A stretch of DNA of 64,000 bases from Streptomyces sp. Tue 6430. Its GTDB lineage: Bacteria; Actinomycetota; Actinomycetes; Streptomycetales; Streptomycetaceae. Location: positions 558,001 to 622,000 of the forward strand of contig JAKGSH010000010.1 of NCBI GenBank assembly GCA_021568835.1, written 5' to 3'. Positions within the stretch are counted from its first letter, which is position 1. The number at the start of each line of letters is the position of its first letter. The notes under the pieces were generated by a model. It did no database searches, was not told the DNA's origin, and saw only the letters and a program-made list of their open reading frames with translations. A program made the position numbers and the translations under genes. Positions 1 to 10,274 of the stretch are shown here, one piece after another.

Positions 1-146
1 TCGCTGATGTAGGGGGTCGCCAGGCCGAGGACGGTCGCGTCGACGGCGACCAGCAGCACGGCGAACACGAGGACGGAGAGCGCGAGCCAGCGGCCGGGGC
101 GCTTCACCGCCTCGTCCGGGGTCACCGGCTGCAGGGTGCCGGTCAT
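1..146 (-). CDS. MFS drug exporter, N-terminal fragment (runs off window)
   Basis: Only the first 48 or so codons are present; the gene continues beyond base 1. They encode a short cytoplasmic N-terminus followed by a first membrane helix with AVDATVLGLATPYIS, which matches the helix-1 motif of 14-helix DHA2-type major facilitator exporters. The ATG overlaps the stop of the upstream TetR gene by four bases (ATGA), so the two are translationally coupled. By family and context this should be a proton-driven drug or metabolite exporter controlled by that TetR protein. The substrate cannot be told. Confidence 0.75.
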   Translation of the reverse strand, partial: MTGTLQPVTPDEAVKRPGRWLALSVLVFAVLLVAVDATVLGLATPYIS

Positions 147-690
147 GGCCGTCTCCTCAGTGCGCCGCCGAGCAGCAGCTCGACGATCATGTGGGTGAAG
201 TCGTTGCGGGCGACGCGGCCTTCCGCGACCGCCCAGGCGCCGGAGGCCAGCAGGCCGTACAGGGCCTCGGTGAGCCAGGCCGGACTCAGGTCGATGCGGA
301 ACTCGCCGTCGGCCTGGCCGCGCCGGAAGAGGGCGGCGACGCGGTCGTCGATCCCGGCCCAGCCCTCGTTCTGCCCCTCCCCTCGAACAGCTGGTTCTCG
401 CTGTAGAGGAAGGCCAGCAGGGCGGCCGCGGGTTCGATCTCGCGGACCACGCGGCGGACGGCCGCGCTCGCCGGGCCGTCGTCGGGACGGGCCCGGTCCA
501 GGGCGGCCTCGCACTCCTGGATGCCGAGTGCCTCCAGCGCCCGTACGAGCGCGTCGCGTCCGGCGAACTGCCGGTGCAGGGTGGCCCTGCTGATCCCGGC
601 GGCCTTGGCGACCTCGTCCATGGTCGCGGTGGATCTGCGGGTCAGCAGGGCCGCGGCGCTGCGCAGCACGTGGTCACGGTCGACAGCCAT
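143..690 (-). CDS. TetR family transcriptional regulator (frameshifted)
   Basis: The N-terminal helix-turn-helix is clear (TMDEVAKAAGISRATLHRQF, residues about 25-44), followed by an all-helical ligand domain ending ..IVELLLGGALRRRP. The ATG at 690 is chosen because the HTH begins at the usual distance from it. The frame breaks near 383 in a GGGGAGGGG stretch; one extra base joins the two halves (NQLFEGEGQNEGW) to give about 182 residues, normal for TetR. It precedes and overlaps the MFS exporter, the usual repressor-pump arrangement. A perfect 8-bp inverted repeat lies just upstream at 710-727 and is the likely operator, so autoregulation is expected. The inducer is unknown. Confidence 0.8.
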
Positions 691-709
691 GAGACGACCA
701 TAACCCACA

Positions 710-727
710 TGAGACATGAATGTCTCA
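710..727. promoter_or_regulatory. Candidate TetR operator (inverted repeat)
   Basis: TGAGACAT-GA-ATGTCTCA is a perfect 8-bp palindrome around a 2-bp centre, 20 bp upstream of the TetR start codon. This size and position are typical of TetR operators, so it most likely represses the TetR-MFS operon. Confidence 0.6.
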
Positions 728-840
728 TCAGTGGCATGTGCATCTCACGCCCTGCGCATCTCGTGCGGTGACTCCCGGAGCGAGCCGGGCGGTCCGGGTG
801 GTCCCGGTACTCCGGAGGTCCGGGCGGTCCCGGTGCCCCG

Positions 841-1811
841 TCAGTGCCAGGGCAGGCGGCCGCGCCGCTGCCAGTAGGCGGCCGGCTCCTCCGTCAGGGC
901 GGCGAGCCGGGCCAGGCGGTCCTCGTCGAGGTCGACGACGGCCGCGTGCAGGTTGGAGGAGAGCTGCGCGACGGTCGCGGCGCCGGACAGGACGACCCCG
1001 GCCCACGGCTGCCGCAGGATCGTCGCGAGGGCGACCGCGTCACAGCCGAGGCCGGTCTCCTCGGCCACCGCCCTGAGGACGTCCGGTGCGTGCGGCCCGG
1101 CGAGGCGGCCGTTGGCCATGCCCTCCTTGACGATCACCGTGAGTCCGGCGTCGTGGGCCTCGGCGAGGGCCGGGCCGGCCGAGGTCTCCAGGACGTTGTA
1201 CGTGGACTGGACGGTACGGAAGAGGGGGGTGCCGTCGACCTCGACGGCGAGGGCGGCGCGGACGGCGTCGGCCTGGGCGGGACCGCTGGTGGAGAAGCCG
1301 ACGGTGAGGCCCCGGCCGCGGCCTCGGCCAGCCTGGCGTGGAGTTCCTTGTCGGTGAGGGCCGGGCTGTCCGGGGTGACCGAGTGGATCTGGTAGAGGTC
1401 GAGACGGTCACCGAGCAGGCGGGCCGTCTCGGCGCGCTGGCGCTCGTACGTCGCGAGGGTGTGGTCCTTGACCTCGTGCCGCTCGGCGTCGGTGGTCCAC
1501 CCGGCGGTGTAGGTGTAGCCCCACTTGCTGCCGACGACGACGTCGGTCACGTCGGGACGGGCCGTCAGCCAGTCGGCGAGGAACTCCTCGGAGCGGCCGT
1601 AGGAGCGGGCCGCGTCGAGGTAGCGGACGCCCTGGGCGTAGGCGGCGTCGAGGAGTTCGTGGGTGCGGGCGCGCAGTGTCTCGACGTCGCGGTCGTCCCC
1701 GAGGTCGCGGTCCCGGCCGAGGTTGATGTAGCCGGGGCGGCCGACCGCGGCGAGACCCAGGCCGAGGTGACAGGTGGGGGTCGTCGCTGCGGCGAGGCGG
1801 GCGAAGGGCAT
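841..1811 (-). CDS. Aldo/keto reductase (frameshifted)
   Basis: NADPH-dependent aldo/keto reductase of the (beta/alpha)8 barrel type. The catalytic tetrad is visible: Asp and Tyr in YLDAARSYGRSEEFLADWL, Lys in VVVGSKWGY and His in YQIHSV. The frame breaks once near 1311-1320 in a GC-rich stretch (LAEAAAG | RGLTVGFSTSG); with one base restored the protein is about 323 residues, the family norm. The ATG at 1811 (MPFARL) is preferred over an upstream one because conserved sequence starts just after it. It lies alone between the TetR/MFS pair and argH, on the same strand as both. The physiological substrate is unknown. Confidence 0.8.
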
Positions 1812-1887
1812 CGCGGGCTCCGTGGGGTCGGCTCCGGTACGGCTGGCGACCAACGTAACCCGCGACGCCCCGACGGCGGCGGAACCG

Positions 1888-3312
<1,425 letters not shown>

Positions 3313-3388
3313 TTGGGTTGCTCCTAGAGAGGGTGTGGGCGAACTCAGATCTTCGCAGGCCGACCGTTGCTCTTCACCAGCTGACTCC

Positions 3389-3415
3389 TGCATGAGTATG
3401 CAGCGTCATGCATGA
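3389..3415. promoter_or_regulatory. ARG boxes upstream of argH
   Basis: TGCATGAGTATGCA followed by GTCATGCATGA gives two adjacent half-palindromes of the TGCAT/ATGCA type bound by ArgR hexamers. They lie 77-103 bp upstream of the argH GTG. Similar elements precede argC in this window, and argR itself is present, so arginine-dependent repression is the expected control. Confidence 0.65.
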
Positions 3416-3573
3416 TTCGTCAATCGAGCCGGCGGCGGGTCCCGGCACCCTTCGCCGGCCTGGCGGATGTTTTTGAAACGCCTTTGAACAACGGCAACCG
3501 CTTACCCGTACTCACCGCTGAACGCAGGCGCCGCGTTCGACCCACCCACTCCTGACCCAAGTGAGGCATCCGC

Positions 3574-4443
3574 ATGTCCAGGGCTCTTCCGAAGTACAAC
3601 AAGCGTCGTGTGGCGCTCATCGGCGGCGCCGCCGCTCTGGCACTGACCGGCGCGGTGGTCGTGAACTCCGCCCTCGCCGGGGAGACGTCCAGGAGCAGCG
3701 GCACGGACGCCCGGACGCTCGCCTCCCCCGGAACGATCAGCTGCCCGGACGTGGCCTCGCAGCTCCCCGCGATCCCCGCCACCGCCAAGGCCGAGGTCGA
3801 CCGCAACCTCGCCCTCCTCAACACCCAGATCGCCGAAGCGAACAAGCGCCTCGTCGACACCGTCGGCCAGGGCGGCCCCAACTTCGTCCAGAACGCCATC
3901 CTCGGCCCGCTCGAGGACAAGCGCGTCTCCACCGTCAACCGCATCGCGACCGCCATCGGCCGCACCGCCGCCAAGCCCCAGGGCCTCGACGCACTCGCAC
4001 CCTGCGCACTGAACGGCGGCGGCGTCGGCACCGGCGGCGCGGCCGCCCCGAGCGCGGCACCCGGTCAGCAGGCCGGGAACAACGGGAACGCGGGCAACGC
4101 CGGGAACGCCGGCGCCAACGGGAACGGGAACGCGGGGAACGCCGGCGCCGCGGGAACGATCAGCTGCCCGGACGTGGCCTCGCAGCTCCCCGCGATCCCC
4201 GCCACCGCCAAGGCCGAGGTCGACCGCAACCTCGCCCTGCTCAACACCCAGATCGCCGAAGCGAACAAGCGCCTCGTCGACACCGTCGGCCAGGGCGGCC
4301 CCAACTTCGTCCAGAACGCCATCCTCGGCCCGCTCGAGGACAAGCGCGTCTCCACCGTCAACCGCATCGCGACCGCCATCGGCCGCACCGCCGCCAAGCC
4401 CCAGGGCCTCGACGCACTCGCACCCTGCGTGCTGAACAAGTGA
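3574..4443 (+). CDS. Secreted protein with two near-identical 95-residue domains
   Basis: I do not recognise a named family. The 289-residue protein starts with a Sec-type signal (RRVALIGGAAALALTGAVVVNSALAG). It then has domain 1 (about residues 53-147), a low-complexity Gly/Asn/Ala linker rich in NAGNAG, and domain 2 (about residues 194-288). Each domain opens with TISCPDVASQLPAIP and closes with LDALAPC, so each has exactly two cysteines at its ends and could be closed by one disulfide. In between the sequence is helical and charged (KAEVDRNLALLNTQIAEAN). Start ATG at 3574 follows GAGG. The domains differ by only three bases over 285 nt. A strong hairpin terminator follows. Function unknown; an extracellular structural or binding role is a guess. 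Confidence 0.8.
   Translation: MSRALPKYNKRRVALIGGAAALALTGAVVVNSALAGETSRSSGTDARTLASPGTISCPDVASQLPAIPATAKAEVDRNLALLNTQIAEANKRLVDTVGQGGPNFVQNAILGPLEDKRVSTVNRIATAIGRTAAKPQGLDALAPCALNGGGVGTGGAAAPSAAPGQQAGNNGNAGNAGNAGANGNGNAGNAGAAGTISCPDVASQLPAIPATAKAEVDRNLALLNTQIAEANKRLVDTVGQGGPNFVQNAILGPLEDKRVSTVNRIATAIGRTAAKPQGLDALAPCVLNK
3730..4437 (+). repeat. Direct repeat of 285 bp (two copies, 423-bp period)
   Basis: Copy 1 is 3730-4014 and copy 2 is 4153-4437. They differ at about three positions: one synonymous C/G change and a CA/TG pair near the end. The period is 141 codons, so the frame is kept. Near-identity including third positions implies a recent duplication or ongoing gene conversion. Confidence 0.9.
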
Positions 4444-4453
4444 CCTGACAGGC

Positions 4454-4495
4454 GCGGCGGCCGCCCCGGGGAGCACCGGCCGGGGCGGCCGCCGC
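4454..4495 (+). terminator. Strong GC hairpin terminator
   Basis: A perfect 16-bp stem (4454-4469 with 4480-4495) and a 10-nt loop lie 10 bp after the stop of the duplicated-domain protein. There is no T-run, as is usual for Streptomyces terminators. Confidence 0.7.
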
Positions 4496-4554
4496 GGCGT
4501 CCGATCACGAAATCGCTTAGACGTGCGAAAGACTTTCCCGAACAATCGTCAACC

Positions 4555-5142
4555 ATGGGAAAGACTTACGAACACATCGACGGCAGACTCCGCACGTTCA
4601 TCGAGGAGCAGCCCCTCTTCTTCACCGCGACCGCGCCGCTGTCCGGCGACGGCACCGTGAACCTCTCCCCCAAGGGCCTCAGGGGATCGTTCGCCGTCCT
4701 CGACGAACACACCGTGGCCTACCTGGACTTCGCCGGCTCCAACGCCGAGACGATCGCGCATCTGCGGGAGAACGGCCGGATCACGCTGATGTGGTGCGCG
4801 TTCCAGGGACCGCCGAACATCGTGCGGGTGCACGGCCGCGGCGAACCGGTCTTCCGCGACGACCCCCGCTTCTCGGACCTCCTCGCCCGCTTCCCCGGCA
4901 TCGACCCGGCCCCGCACGGGCTGCGTGCGGTCATCGTCGTGCACGCCGAACTGGTCCGGGACACCTGCGGGTACGCCGTGCCCTTCATGACGTACGACGA
5001 GGAGCGGGATCTGCACGGGAAGCGGTTCGCGCGCGAGGACGACGCGTCGCTCAGCGCGTACTTCACGAAGAAGGAACACGTGGCGACGAGCATGGACGGA
5101 CTCCCGGGACTCCCGCTGCCGCTGCCGCCGCGTCCGGCCTGA
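4555..5142 (+). CDS. Pyridoxamine 5'-phosphate oxidase family protein
   Basis: A 195-residue split-barrel flavoprotein-like protein. The FMN-binding split barrel covers about residues 15-150: FFTATAPLSGDGTVNLSPKG, TVAYLDFAGSNAETIAHLREN and ITLMWCAFQGPPNIVRVHG are typical of the actinobacterial PNPOx-like subfamily. True pyridoxine phosphate oxidation is not implied; relatives bind FMN, F420 or haem. No strong ribosome site is seen before the ATG. It stands alone between a terminator and the L,D-transpeptidase-like gene. Confidence 0.85.
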   Translation: MGKTYEHIDGRLRTFIEEQPLFFTATAPLSGDGTVNLSPKGLRGSFAVLDEHTVAYLDFAGSNAETIAHLRENGRITLMWCAFQGPPNIVRVHGRGEPVFRDDPRFSDLLARFPGIDPAPHGLRAVIVVHAELVRDTCGYAVPFMTYDEERDLHGKRFAREDDASLSAYFTKKEHVATSMDGLPGLPLPLPPRPA

Positions 5143-5289
5143 CGCGGACGGGCGCGGTGCCGGGACCGACGGATGCGGGGACCGGCAGGTACCGGGCCCG
5201 GCGGTCCGCGGACGGGGTGAGGGCGGCGGGGCCCGCACGGTCGGCCCACCCGGCCTGCCGGGGCGGCCGGGGCCGCTTAGCGTCTGACC

Positions 5290-5996
5290 ATGCGCCCTCG
5301 TGCCCTCGCCGCCGCCCTCGTCTGTACGTCCCTGCCGCTGCTCGGGCGGCTCCGGGCACCGGCGGGTCACCCCCGCTGCCCGCGCGGATGGCGGACACGG
5401 GCGGCGGCACCCAGCTGATCACCGCCGTCGCCCCGGGGGCCGGCGCCACGACGGGCACCCTCGCCTGGTGGGACCTGCGAGGCGGCCGGTGGGTGCGGAC
5501 CGGTTCCGCACCGGCCCGGTTCGGCGCGAACGGGCTGGTCGAGGGGGCCGTACGCCGGCAGGGCACCGACACGACACCGACCGGACTGTACGGCCTGCCG
5601 TTCGCGTTCGGCGTCCAGGCGCCGCCCCGCGGGACGACGTACGCCCACCGTCGTGTGCGCGAGGACTCCTGGTGGTGCCAGGACAACGCGTCCCGCTCCT
5701 ACAACCGGTGGACCGAACCGCGGGCGGCCGACTGCCGTGCCGACGAGTCCGAGCACCTGATCGACTTCCGGACGCAGTACGCGCACGCCCTGGTGATCGG
5801 GTTCAACTACCGCGAGCCGGTGCGCGGTCGCGGGGCGGGGATCTTCCTCCACGTCGACGGGCTTGGGGCGACGGCGGGTTGCGTGTCGGTTCCGGTGGAC
5901 GCGATGCGGCGGATCCTGACGTGGGCCCGCCCGCGGGAACGGCCGCACATCGCGATCGGGACGGACGGCGGAGCGACGGCGATCACCCGCTACTGA
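5290..5996 (+). CDS. Secreted L,D-transpeptidase-like (YkuD) protein, frameshifted
   Basis: The start at 5290 gives a signal peptide (RPRALAAALVCTSLPLLG). The frame then breaks near 5345 in a GGGCGG stretch, and the mature protein continues in the next frame (GSPPLPARMADTGGGTQLIT..). The C-terminal domain has HVDGLGATAGCVSVP, the His-x(n)-Gly-Cys arrangement of the L,D-transpeptidase catalytic site, with Cys as the likely nucleophile. A role in cell-wall cross-linking is expected from the fold, but this divergent Streptomyces branch is uncharacterised. With one base restored the length is about 235 residues. Confidence 0.7.
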
Positions 5997-6065
5997 GCGC
6001 GGCGCTGAACACTGTGCGGCCGCGCCCCGTATCTGTGGGTCAAGGGCCCGCACCACGGAGGAACA

Positions 6066-7448
6066 GTGACCACGACGATCGCCGGCGGGCGTGCCGCCCG
6101 CCGCCAGACGATGCGCCGCATCCGTCCGCGCCGCTCCCCGGCCGTCCCGCTGCTGCTCGCCGTCTGGGCGGGCGCCGCGGGTGTGCTGTGGCTGTGGTGG
6201 GACAACACCGCGTCCGTCGCGGGCACCGAGGGCAGGATCCTCAACGCCGGCCGGATCACGGGCCTGCTCGCCGGCTACCTGATGGCCCTCGTCGTCCTCC
6301 AGATGGCCCGGGTGCCCGCGCTGGAACGGCGGGTCGGCTCGGACCGGGTCGCCCGCTGGCACGCGATGACCGGCCGCTACACGCTGAGCCTCACCTTCGT
6401 GCACGTGTTCCTCATCATGTGGGGGTACGCGCTCCAGTCCGGCAGGACGCTCGGCGACATCGTGCAGCAGACGGTCGACTCCGTGAACCAGCTGCCCGAC
6501 ATGGGCAAGGCCGCCGTCGGCACGTCCCTGCTGGTGGTCATCGGCCTGGCGTCGATCGGCCCGGTGCGCCGCAGGATGCCGTACGACACCTGGTACCACG
6601 TCCACCTCCTGACGTACGCCGCGGTGTTCCTGACGTTCTGGCACCAGCTCACCACCGGGAACGAGTTCGCCGTCGAACCCGCCGCGAAGACCGTCTGGTA
6701 CGCGCTGTACGGATCGGTCACCGCGCTGGTCCTCTGGTACCGCGTCCTCACCCCGATCCGGCTGAACCTGCGCCACCGCATGTACGTCGAGGCGGTCATC
6801 GAGGAGACGCCCGGCATCGTGTCGGTGCTGATCGGCGGGCGCAGGCTGCACCGGATGGGCGCGGAGGCCGGACAGTTCTTCCGGTGGCGGTTCATGGCGC
6901 CGGGCATGCGGTTCAGCTCGCACCCGTACTCGCTGTCGGCGGCGCCCCGTCCCGAACTGCTGCGCATCACCGTCAAGGCGATCGGCGACCACAGCTCCGC
7001 GCTGCGCGGCCTGAAGCCCGGAGTGAAGGTGTGGGCCGAGGGTCCGTACGGCGCGATGACGGCGTCCCGGCGCAGCCAGGGCAAGGTGCTGCTGGTGGCC
7101 GGCGGCGTCGGCATCACGCCGATGCGGGCGCTGTTCGAGACGCTGCCCGGCGCGGCCGGCGACATCACGCTCCTCTACCGGGCCAACAGCACCCAGGACC
7201 TGGCGCTGTGGGACGAGCTGGCGAAGATCGCCGACGAGCGGGGGGCCCGGCTGATGTACGCCGTCAACAGCCCCGACGGGGAACGCCCCGACATCTCGGC
7301 GGAGTCCCTGCGGCGCAAGCTGCCGGACATCGAGGACCACGACGTCTTCATGTGCGGGCCGGCCGGCTTCGCCCAGAACGTGTACGAGGCCCTGCGCGGC
7401 GCCGGGGTGCCCGCCCGCCGCATCCACCACGAGTCGTTCGAGATGTGA
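6066..7448 (+). CDS. Ferric-reductase-like membrane flavocytochrome with FAD/NAD domain
   Basis: A 460-residue protein. The N-terminal half is a membrane haem domain with six or so helices. Histidines suited to bis-haem ligation occur in RWHAMTGRYTLSLTFVHVF and TWYHVHLLTYAAVFLTFWHQ. The C-terminal half is a ferredoxin-reductase module with FAD site SHPYSLSAAP, NAD(P) site VAGGVGITPMRALFE and terminal MCGPAGF. It should move electrons from cytoplasmic NAD(P)H across the membrane. GTG start at 6066 follows CGGAGGAACA. It is followed by an FMN-binding protein and ApbE on the same strand; together they look like an extracytoplasmic flavin electron-transfer module. Confidence 0.85.
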   Translation: MTTTIAGGRAARRQTMRRIRPRRSPAVPLLLAVWAGAAGVLWLWWDNTASVAGTEGRILNAGRITGLLAGYLMALVVLQMARVPALERRVGSDRVARWHAMTGRYTLSLTFVHVFLIMWGYALQSGRTLGDIVQQTVDSVNQLPDMGKAAVGTSLLVVIGLASIGPVRRRMPYDTWYHVHLLTYAAVFLTFWHQLTTGNEFAVEPAAKTVWYALYGSVTALVLWYRVLTPIRLNLRHRMYVEAVIEETPGIVSVLIGGRRLHRMGAEAGQFFRWRFMAPGMRFSSHPYSLSAAPRPELLRITVKAIGDHSSALRGLKPGVKVWAEGPYGAMTASRRSQGKVLLVAGGVGITPMRALFETLPGAAGDITLLYRANSTQDLALWDELAKIADERGARLMYAVNSPDGERPDISAESLRRKLPDIEDHDVFMCGPAGFAQNVYEALRGAGVPARRIHHESFEM

Positions 7449-7533
7449 GCGACGGCCCCCCCGGCGGCACACAGCCGGCGACGGACATCCACGGATCCGC
7501 GGCAAGCGACGGAAGCGACGGGAATCAGGAACG

Positions 7534-8646
7534 ATGAAGAAGAACCATCCTCTACGACGCGTCGTCCTCGCGGGCGCGGCCACCGTGTCCGGGATCGTGC
7601 TGCTGCTGTCACTGAAGCCGGCGTCGGACCCCGGCTCCGCCCAGGCCGCCGGCGTGGCGGCTCAGGAGGCCGCCCAGGGCGGGCCGCGGCGGCCGCGTCC
7701 GGGGCGGTCACCGGTGACGCGGCACAGACGCAGTACGGCGCCGTGCAGGTGCGCCTGACCGTCGCCGACGGCAGGATCACCGAGGCGGAGGCGGTCCAGG
7801 CGCCCAAGGGCGGCCAGAGCGACCAGATCACCGCCGACGCCGTCCCCCGGCTCAACCGGGCCGTCGTCACCGCGCAGAGCGCCGACATCGACGCCGTCTC
7901 CGGCGCCACCTTCACCAGCGCCGGCTACAAGAAGTCCCTCCAGTCGGCGATCGACAGGATGAAGGCGAGCGCGGGGCCTCCCAGGGGGCGGGCACCGCCC
8001 AGGTGTCCGGCACCTTCGACGGGGACGCCGCACAGACGCAGTACGGGGCCGTGCAGGTGCGGATCACCGTCAGCAAGAACCGGATCACCGAGGCGGAGGC
8101 GGTCCAGGCGCCCAAGGGCGGGCGGAGCGACCAGATCACCGCCGACGCCGTCCCCCGGCTCAACCAGGCCGTCGTCACCCGGCAGAGCCCCGGCATCGAC
8201 GCCGTCTCCGGCGCCACCTACACCAGCGCCGGCTACAAGAAGTCCCTCCAGTCCGCGATCGACAAGGCCAACGCGAGCGCGGGGGCGCAGGGTTCGGGGG
8301 CCCAGCAGGGCTCGAAGGCGCCGGAGGCACCGGAGGCCTCGAAGGCTCCGGAGGGCTCGGGGAACGCCCCGGCGGGCGGCACCTTCACCGGGGAGGCCGC
8401 GCAGACGCAGTACGGCGCCGTACAGGTGCGGATCACGGTCAGCGGCGGCAGGATCACGAAGGCGGAGACGGTCCAGGCGCCCAAGGGCGGGCGGAGCGAC
8501 CAGATCACCGCCGACGCCGTCCCCGGCTCAACCGGGCCGCCGTGGCCGCCGGCAGTGCCGACATCGACGCCGTCTCCGGCGCCACCTACACCAGCGCCGG
8601 CTACCAGGAGTCCCTCCAGTCGGCGCTGGACCGGGCCGGTGACTGA
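7534..8646 (+). CDS. Secreted protein with three tandem FMN-binding domains (three frame breaks)
   Basis: A signal anchor (VVLAGAATVSGIVLLLSL, about residues 10-27) precedes three FMN_bind domains at roughly 7719-7960, 8018-8254 and 8382-8640. Each carries the ApbE flavinylation motif DAVSGAT(F/Y)TSAGY, where the Thr accepts FMN through a phosphoester bond, so up to three covalent FMNs per chain are predicted. Linkers are Ala/Gly/Pro/Glu rich. The frame breaks near 7680, 7975 and 8524. At 8524 the third copy has CCCC where copies 1 and 2 have CCCCC, direct evidence of a lost base. Restored length is about 371 residues. The stop overlaps the GTG of apbE. Confidence 0.8.
7719..8640 (+). repeat. 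Three tandem FMN_bind domain repeats
   Basis: Three copies of a roughly 240-bp unit share long identical blocks, including GGCGGAGCGACCAGATCACC in copies 2 and 3 and the SGAT-coding segment in all three. The similarity at DNA level indicates recent amplification or conversion. Confidence 0.75.
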
Positions 8647-9441
8647 CACGGTGGCCGAGTCGTCGCAGGCACCCGCCGTGGTGCGGCACGCGGAGGAGGT
8701 CATGGGGACCGTCTTCTCCTTCGACGTCCGCGGCGGGGAACCCGGGGCGGTGCGGGCGGCCCTCGACGAGGCGGTCGCCGGCCTGCACCGGGTGAACGAG
8801 GTGTTCAGCACCTACCGGGAGGACAGTGAGGTCTCCCGGCTGGCGCGCGGCGAGCTGACCGTCGGGGAGTGCGGCCCCGAGGTGGCCGAGGTGCTGGAAC
8901 TGGGTGCCGAGGCGGAACGGACCAGCGAGGGCTGGTTCAGCATGCGCTACCGGGACGGCCGGCTCGACCCCACCGGGATCGTCAAGGGGTGGGCGGCCGA
9001 GCGCGCGGCGCGGGTGATCGCCGCGGCGGGGGTGAGCGGGGTGAGCGTCAACGGCGGCGGCGACGTGCAGGTGCTGGGCGTGCCCGGCCCCGGCCGGCCC
9101 TGGCGGGTCGGGGTGTCGGATCCGCTGCGGCCCGGTGGGCTGGCGGCGGTGGTCTCGGCGGCGGGGGCGGACGAGCTGGCGGTGGCCACGTCGGGGACGG
9201 TGGAGCGGGGGCGCACATCGTCGACCCGCGCACGGGGCGGTCGGCGGTGACCGACCTGGTCGCCGTGACCGTCGTCGCGCCCCGGCTGACCTGGGCGGAC
9301 TGCTGGGCCACCGCCGCCTTCGCGATGGGGTCGCGGGAGGGACTGCGGTGGCTGGAGTCGCTGCCCGACGTGGAGGCACTGCTGATCACGGCCGGGGACG
9401 AGGTGCGGTGCACGGGGGGTCTGGCGCGTCGGCTGGGCTGA
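8639..9441 (+). CDS. apbE: FAD:protein FMN transferase ApbE (frameshifted)
   Basis: Transfers FMN from FAD onto Ser/Thr of target proteins outside the membrane; the obvious substrate is the adjacent triple FMN-binding protein. Family features: HAEEVMGTVFSFDV at the start, LDPTGIVKGWAAERA, SVNGGGDVQVLG, and after the break HIVDPRTGRSAVTDLVAVTVVA with WADCWATAAFAMG (metal and active-site region). The GTG at 8639 overlaps the preceding stop. The frame is lost near 9205 in GCGGGGGCG; one G restores ERGAHIVDP and gives 267 residues, slightly short for the family. No signal peptide is visible. Confidence 0.85.
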
Positions 9442-9685
9442 CCGCCGCCGGGCCGGACGCGGTTCGGCCCGGCCGTCGGCCGGTGCCGGGGCGTGGGGCG
9501 TGCGGCCCGGCCCCTGGCGCGTGCCGCCCCTGGGCCCACCCGTGCCGACCCGGGCGGCACGCTGCCCGCGAACGGCGGCCGGTGACGACAGGGGTGACCG
9601 CGACGCTCCCGGGGGCGCGGGGCCGTACCGATGTCCGGCTCCGCCGCGCGGGCACGTCCGGCGCCCGCTCACCCTCGGACGAAGG

Positions 9686-9718
9686 ACCGGTCGGGCCGGC
9701 CGGACCGGCCCGACCGGT
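9686..9718 (-). terminator. Terminator after argR
   Basis: A perfect 14-bp stem (9686-9699 with 9705-9718) with a 5-nt loop begins 7 bp past the argR stop and should end the argCJBDR transcript. The rest of 9442-9685 shows no gene. Confidence 0.65.
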
Positions 9719-9724
9719 GGAGCC

Positions 9725-10267
9725 TCACGTGTTCTGGGCCAGCCTCAGCAGGTGGTCCGCCAGGGCCTGGCCGCCCGTCGGCTCCCGGCTGATGAGCAGC
9801 AGCGTGTCGTCGCCGGCGATCGTGCCGAGGATGTCGTGCAGTTCCGCCTGGTCGATCGCCGAGGCCAGGAACTGGGCCGCGCCCGGCGGCGTACGCAGGA
9901 CCACGAGGTTCGCGGAGGCCTCGGCGGAGATCAGCAGTTCCTGCGACAGCCGCCGCATCCGCTCCTCCTTCGCCGACCCGCCCAGCGGGACCCGCGGCGT
10001 CCGGAATCCGCCCTCGCTGGGCACCGCGTAGATCAGGTCGCCGTCGTTGTTGCGGATCTTCACCGCGTTCAGCTCGTCCAGGTCGCGGGAGAGCGTCGCC
10101 TGGGTGACGCTCAGTCCGTCGTCGGCGAGCAGTTTCGCCAGCTGGCTCTGCGAGCGCACGGGCTGTCGGTTGAGGATGTCGACGATCCGGCGGTGGCGGG
10201 CGGTGCGGGTCTGCGGGACGGCGGGCCCGTTGGCCGCCGTCTGCTCGTGGTCCTGCGCCTGGCTCAT
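9725..10267 (-). CDS. argR: Arginine repressor
   Basis: A 180-residue ArgR/AhrC homologue. The N-terminal winged helix includes [20 protein letters not shown] and DLDEL. The C-terminal oligomerisation and arginine-binding domain carries [13 protein letters not shown] with the paired Asp that contacts arginine. As a hexamer it binds ARG boxes in the presence of arginine and represses arg genes. It is last in argC-J-B-D-R, 7 bp after argD, so it is autoregulated with the pathway. Candidate boxes are at 14640-14674 (argC) and 3389-3415 (argH). Confidence 0.95.
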   Translation of the reverse strand: MSQAQDHEQTAANGPAVPQTRTARHRRIVDILNRQPVRSQSQLAKLLADDGLSVTQATLSRDLDELNAVKIRNNDGDLIYAVPSEGGFRTPRVPLGGSAKEERMRRLSQELLISAEASANLVVLRTPPGAAQFLASAIDQAELHDILGTIAGDDTLLLISREPTGGQALADHLLRLAQNT

Positions 10268-10274
10268 CGTCGTC

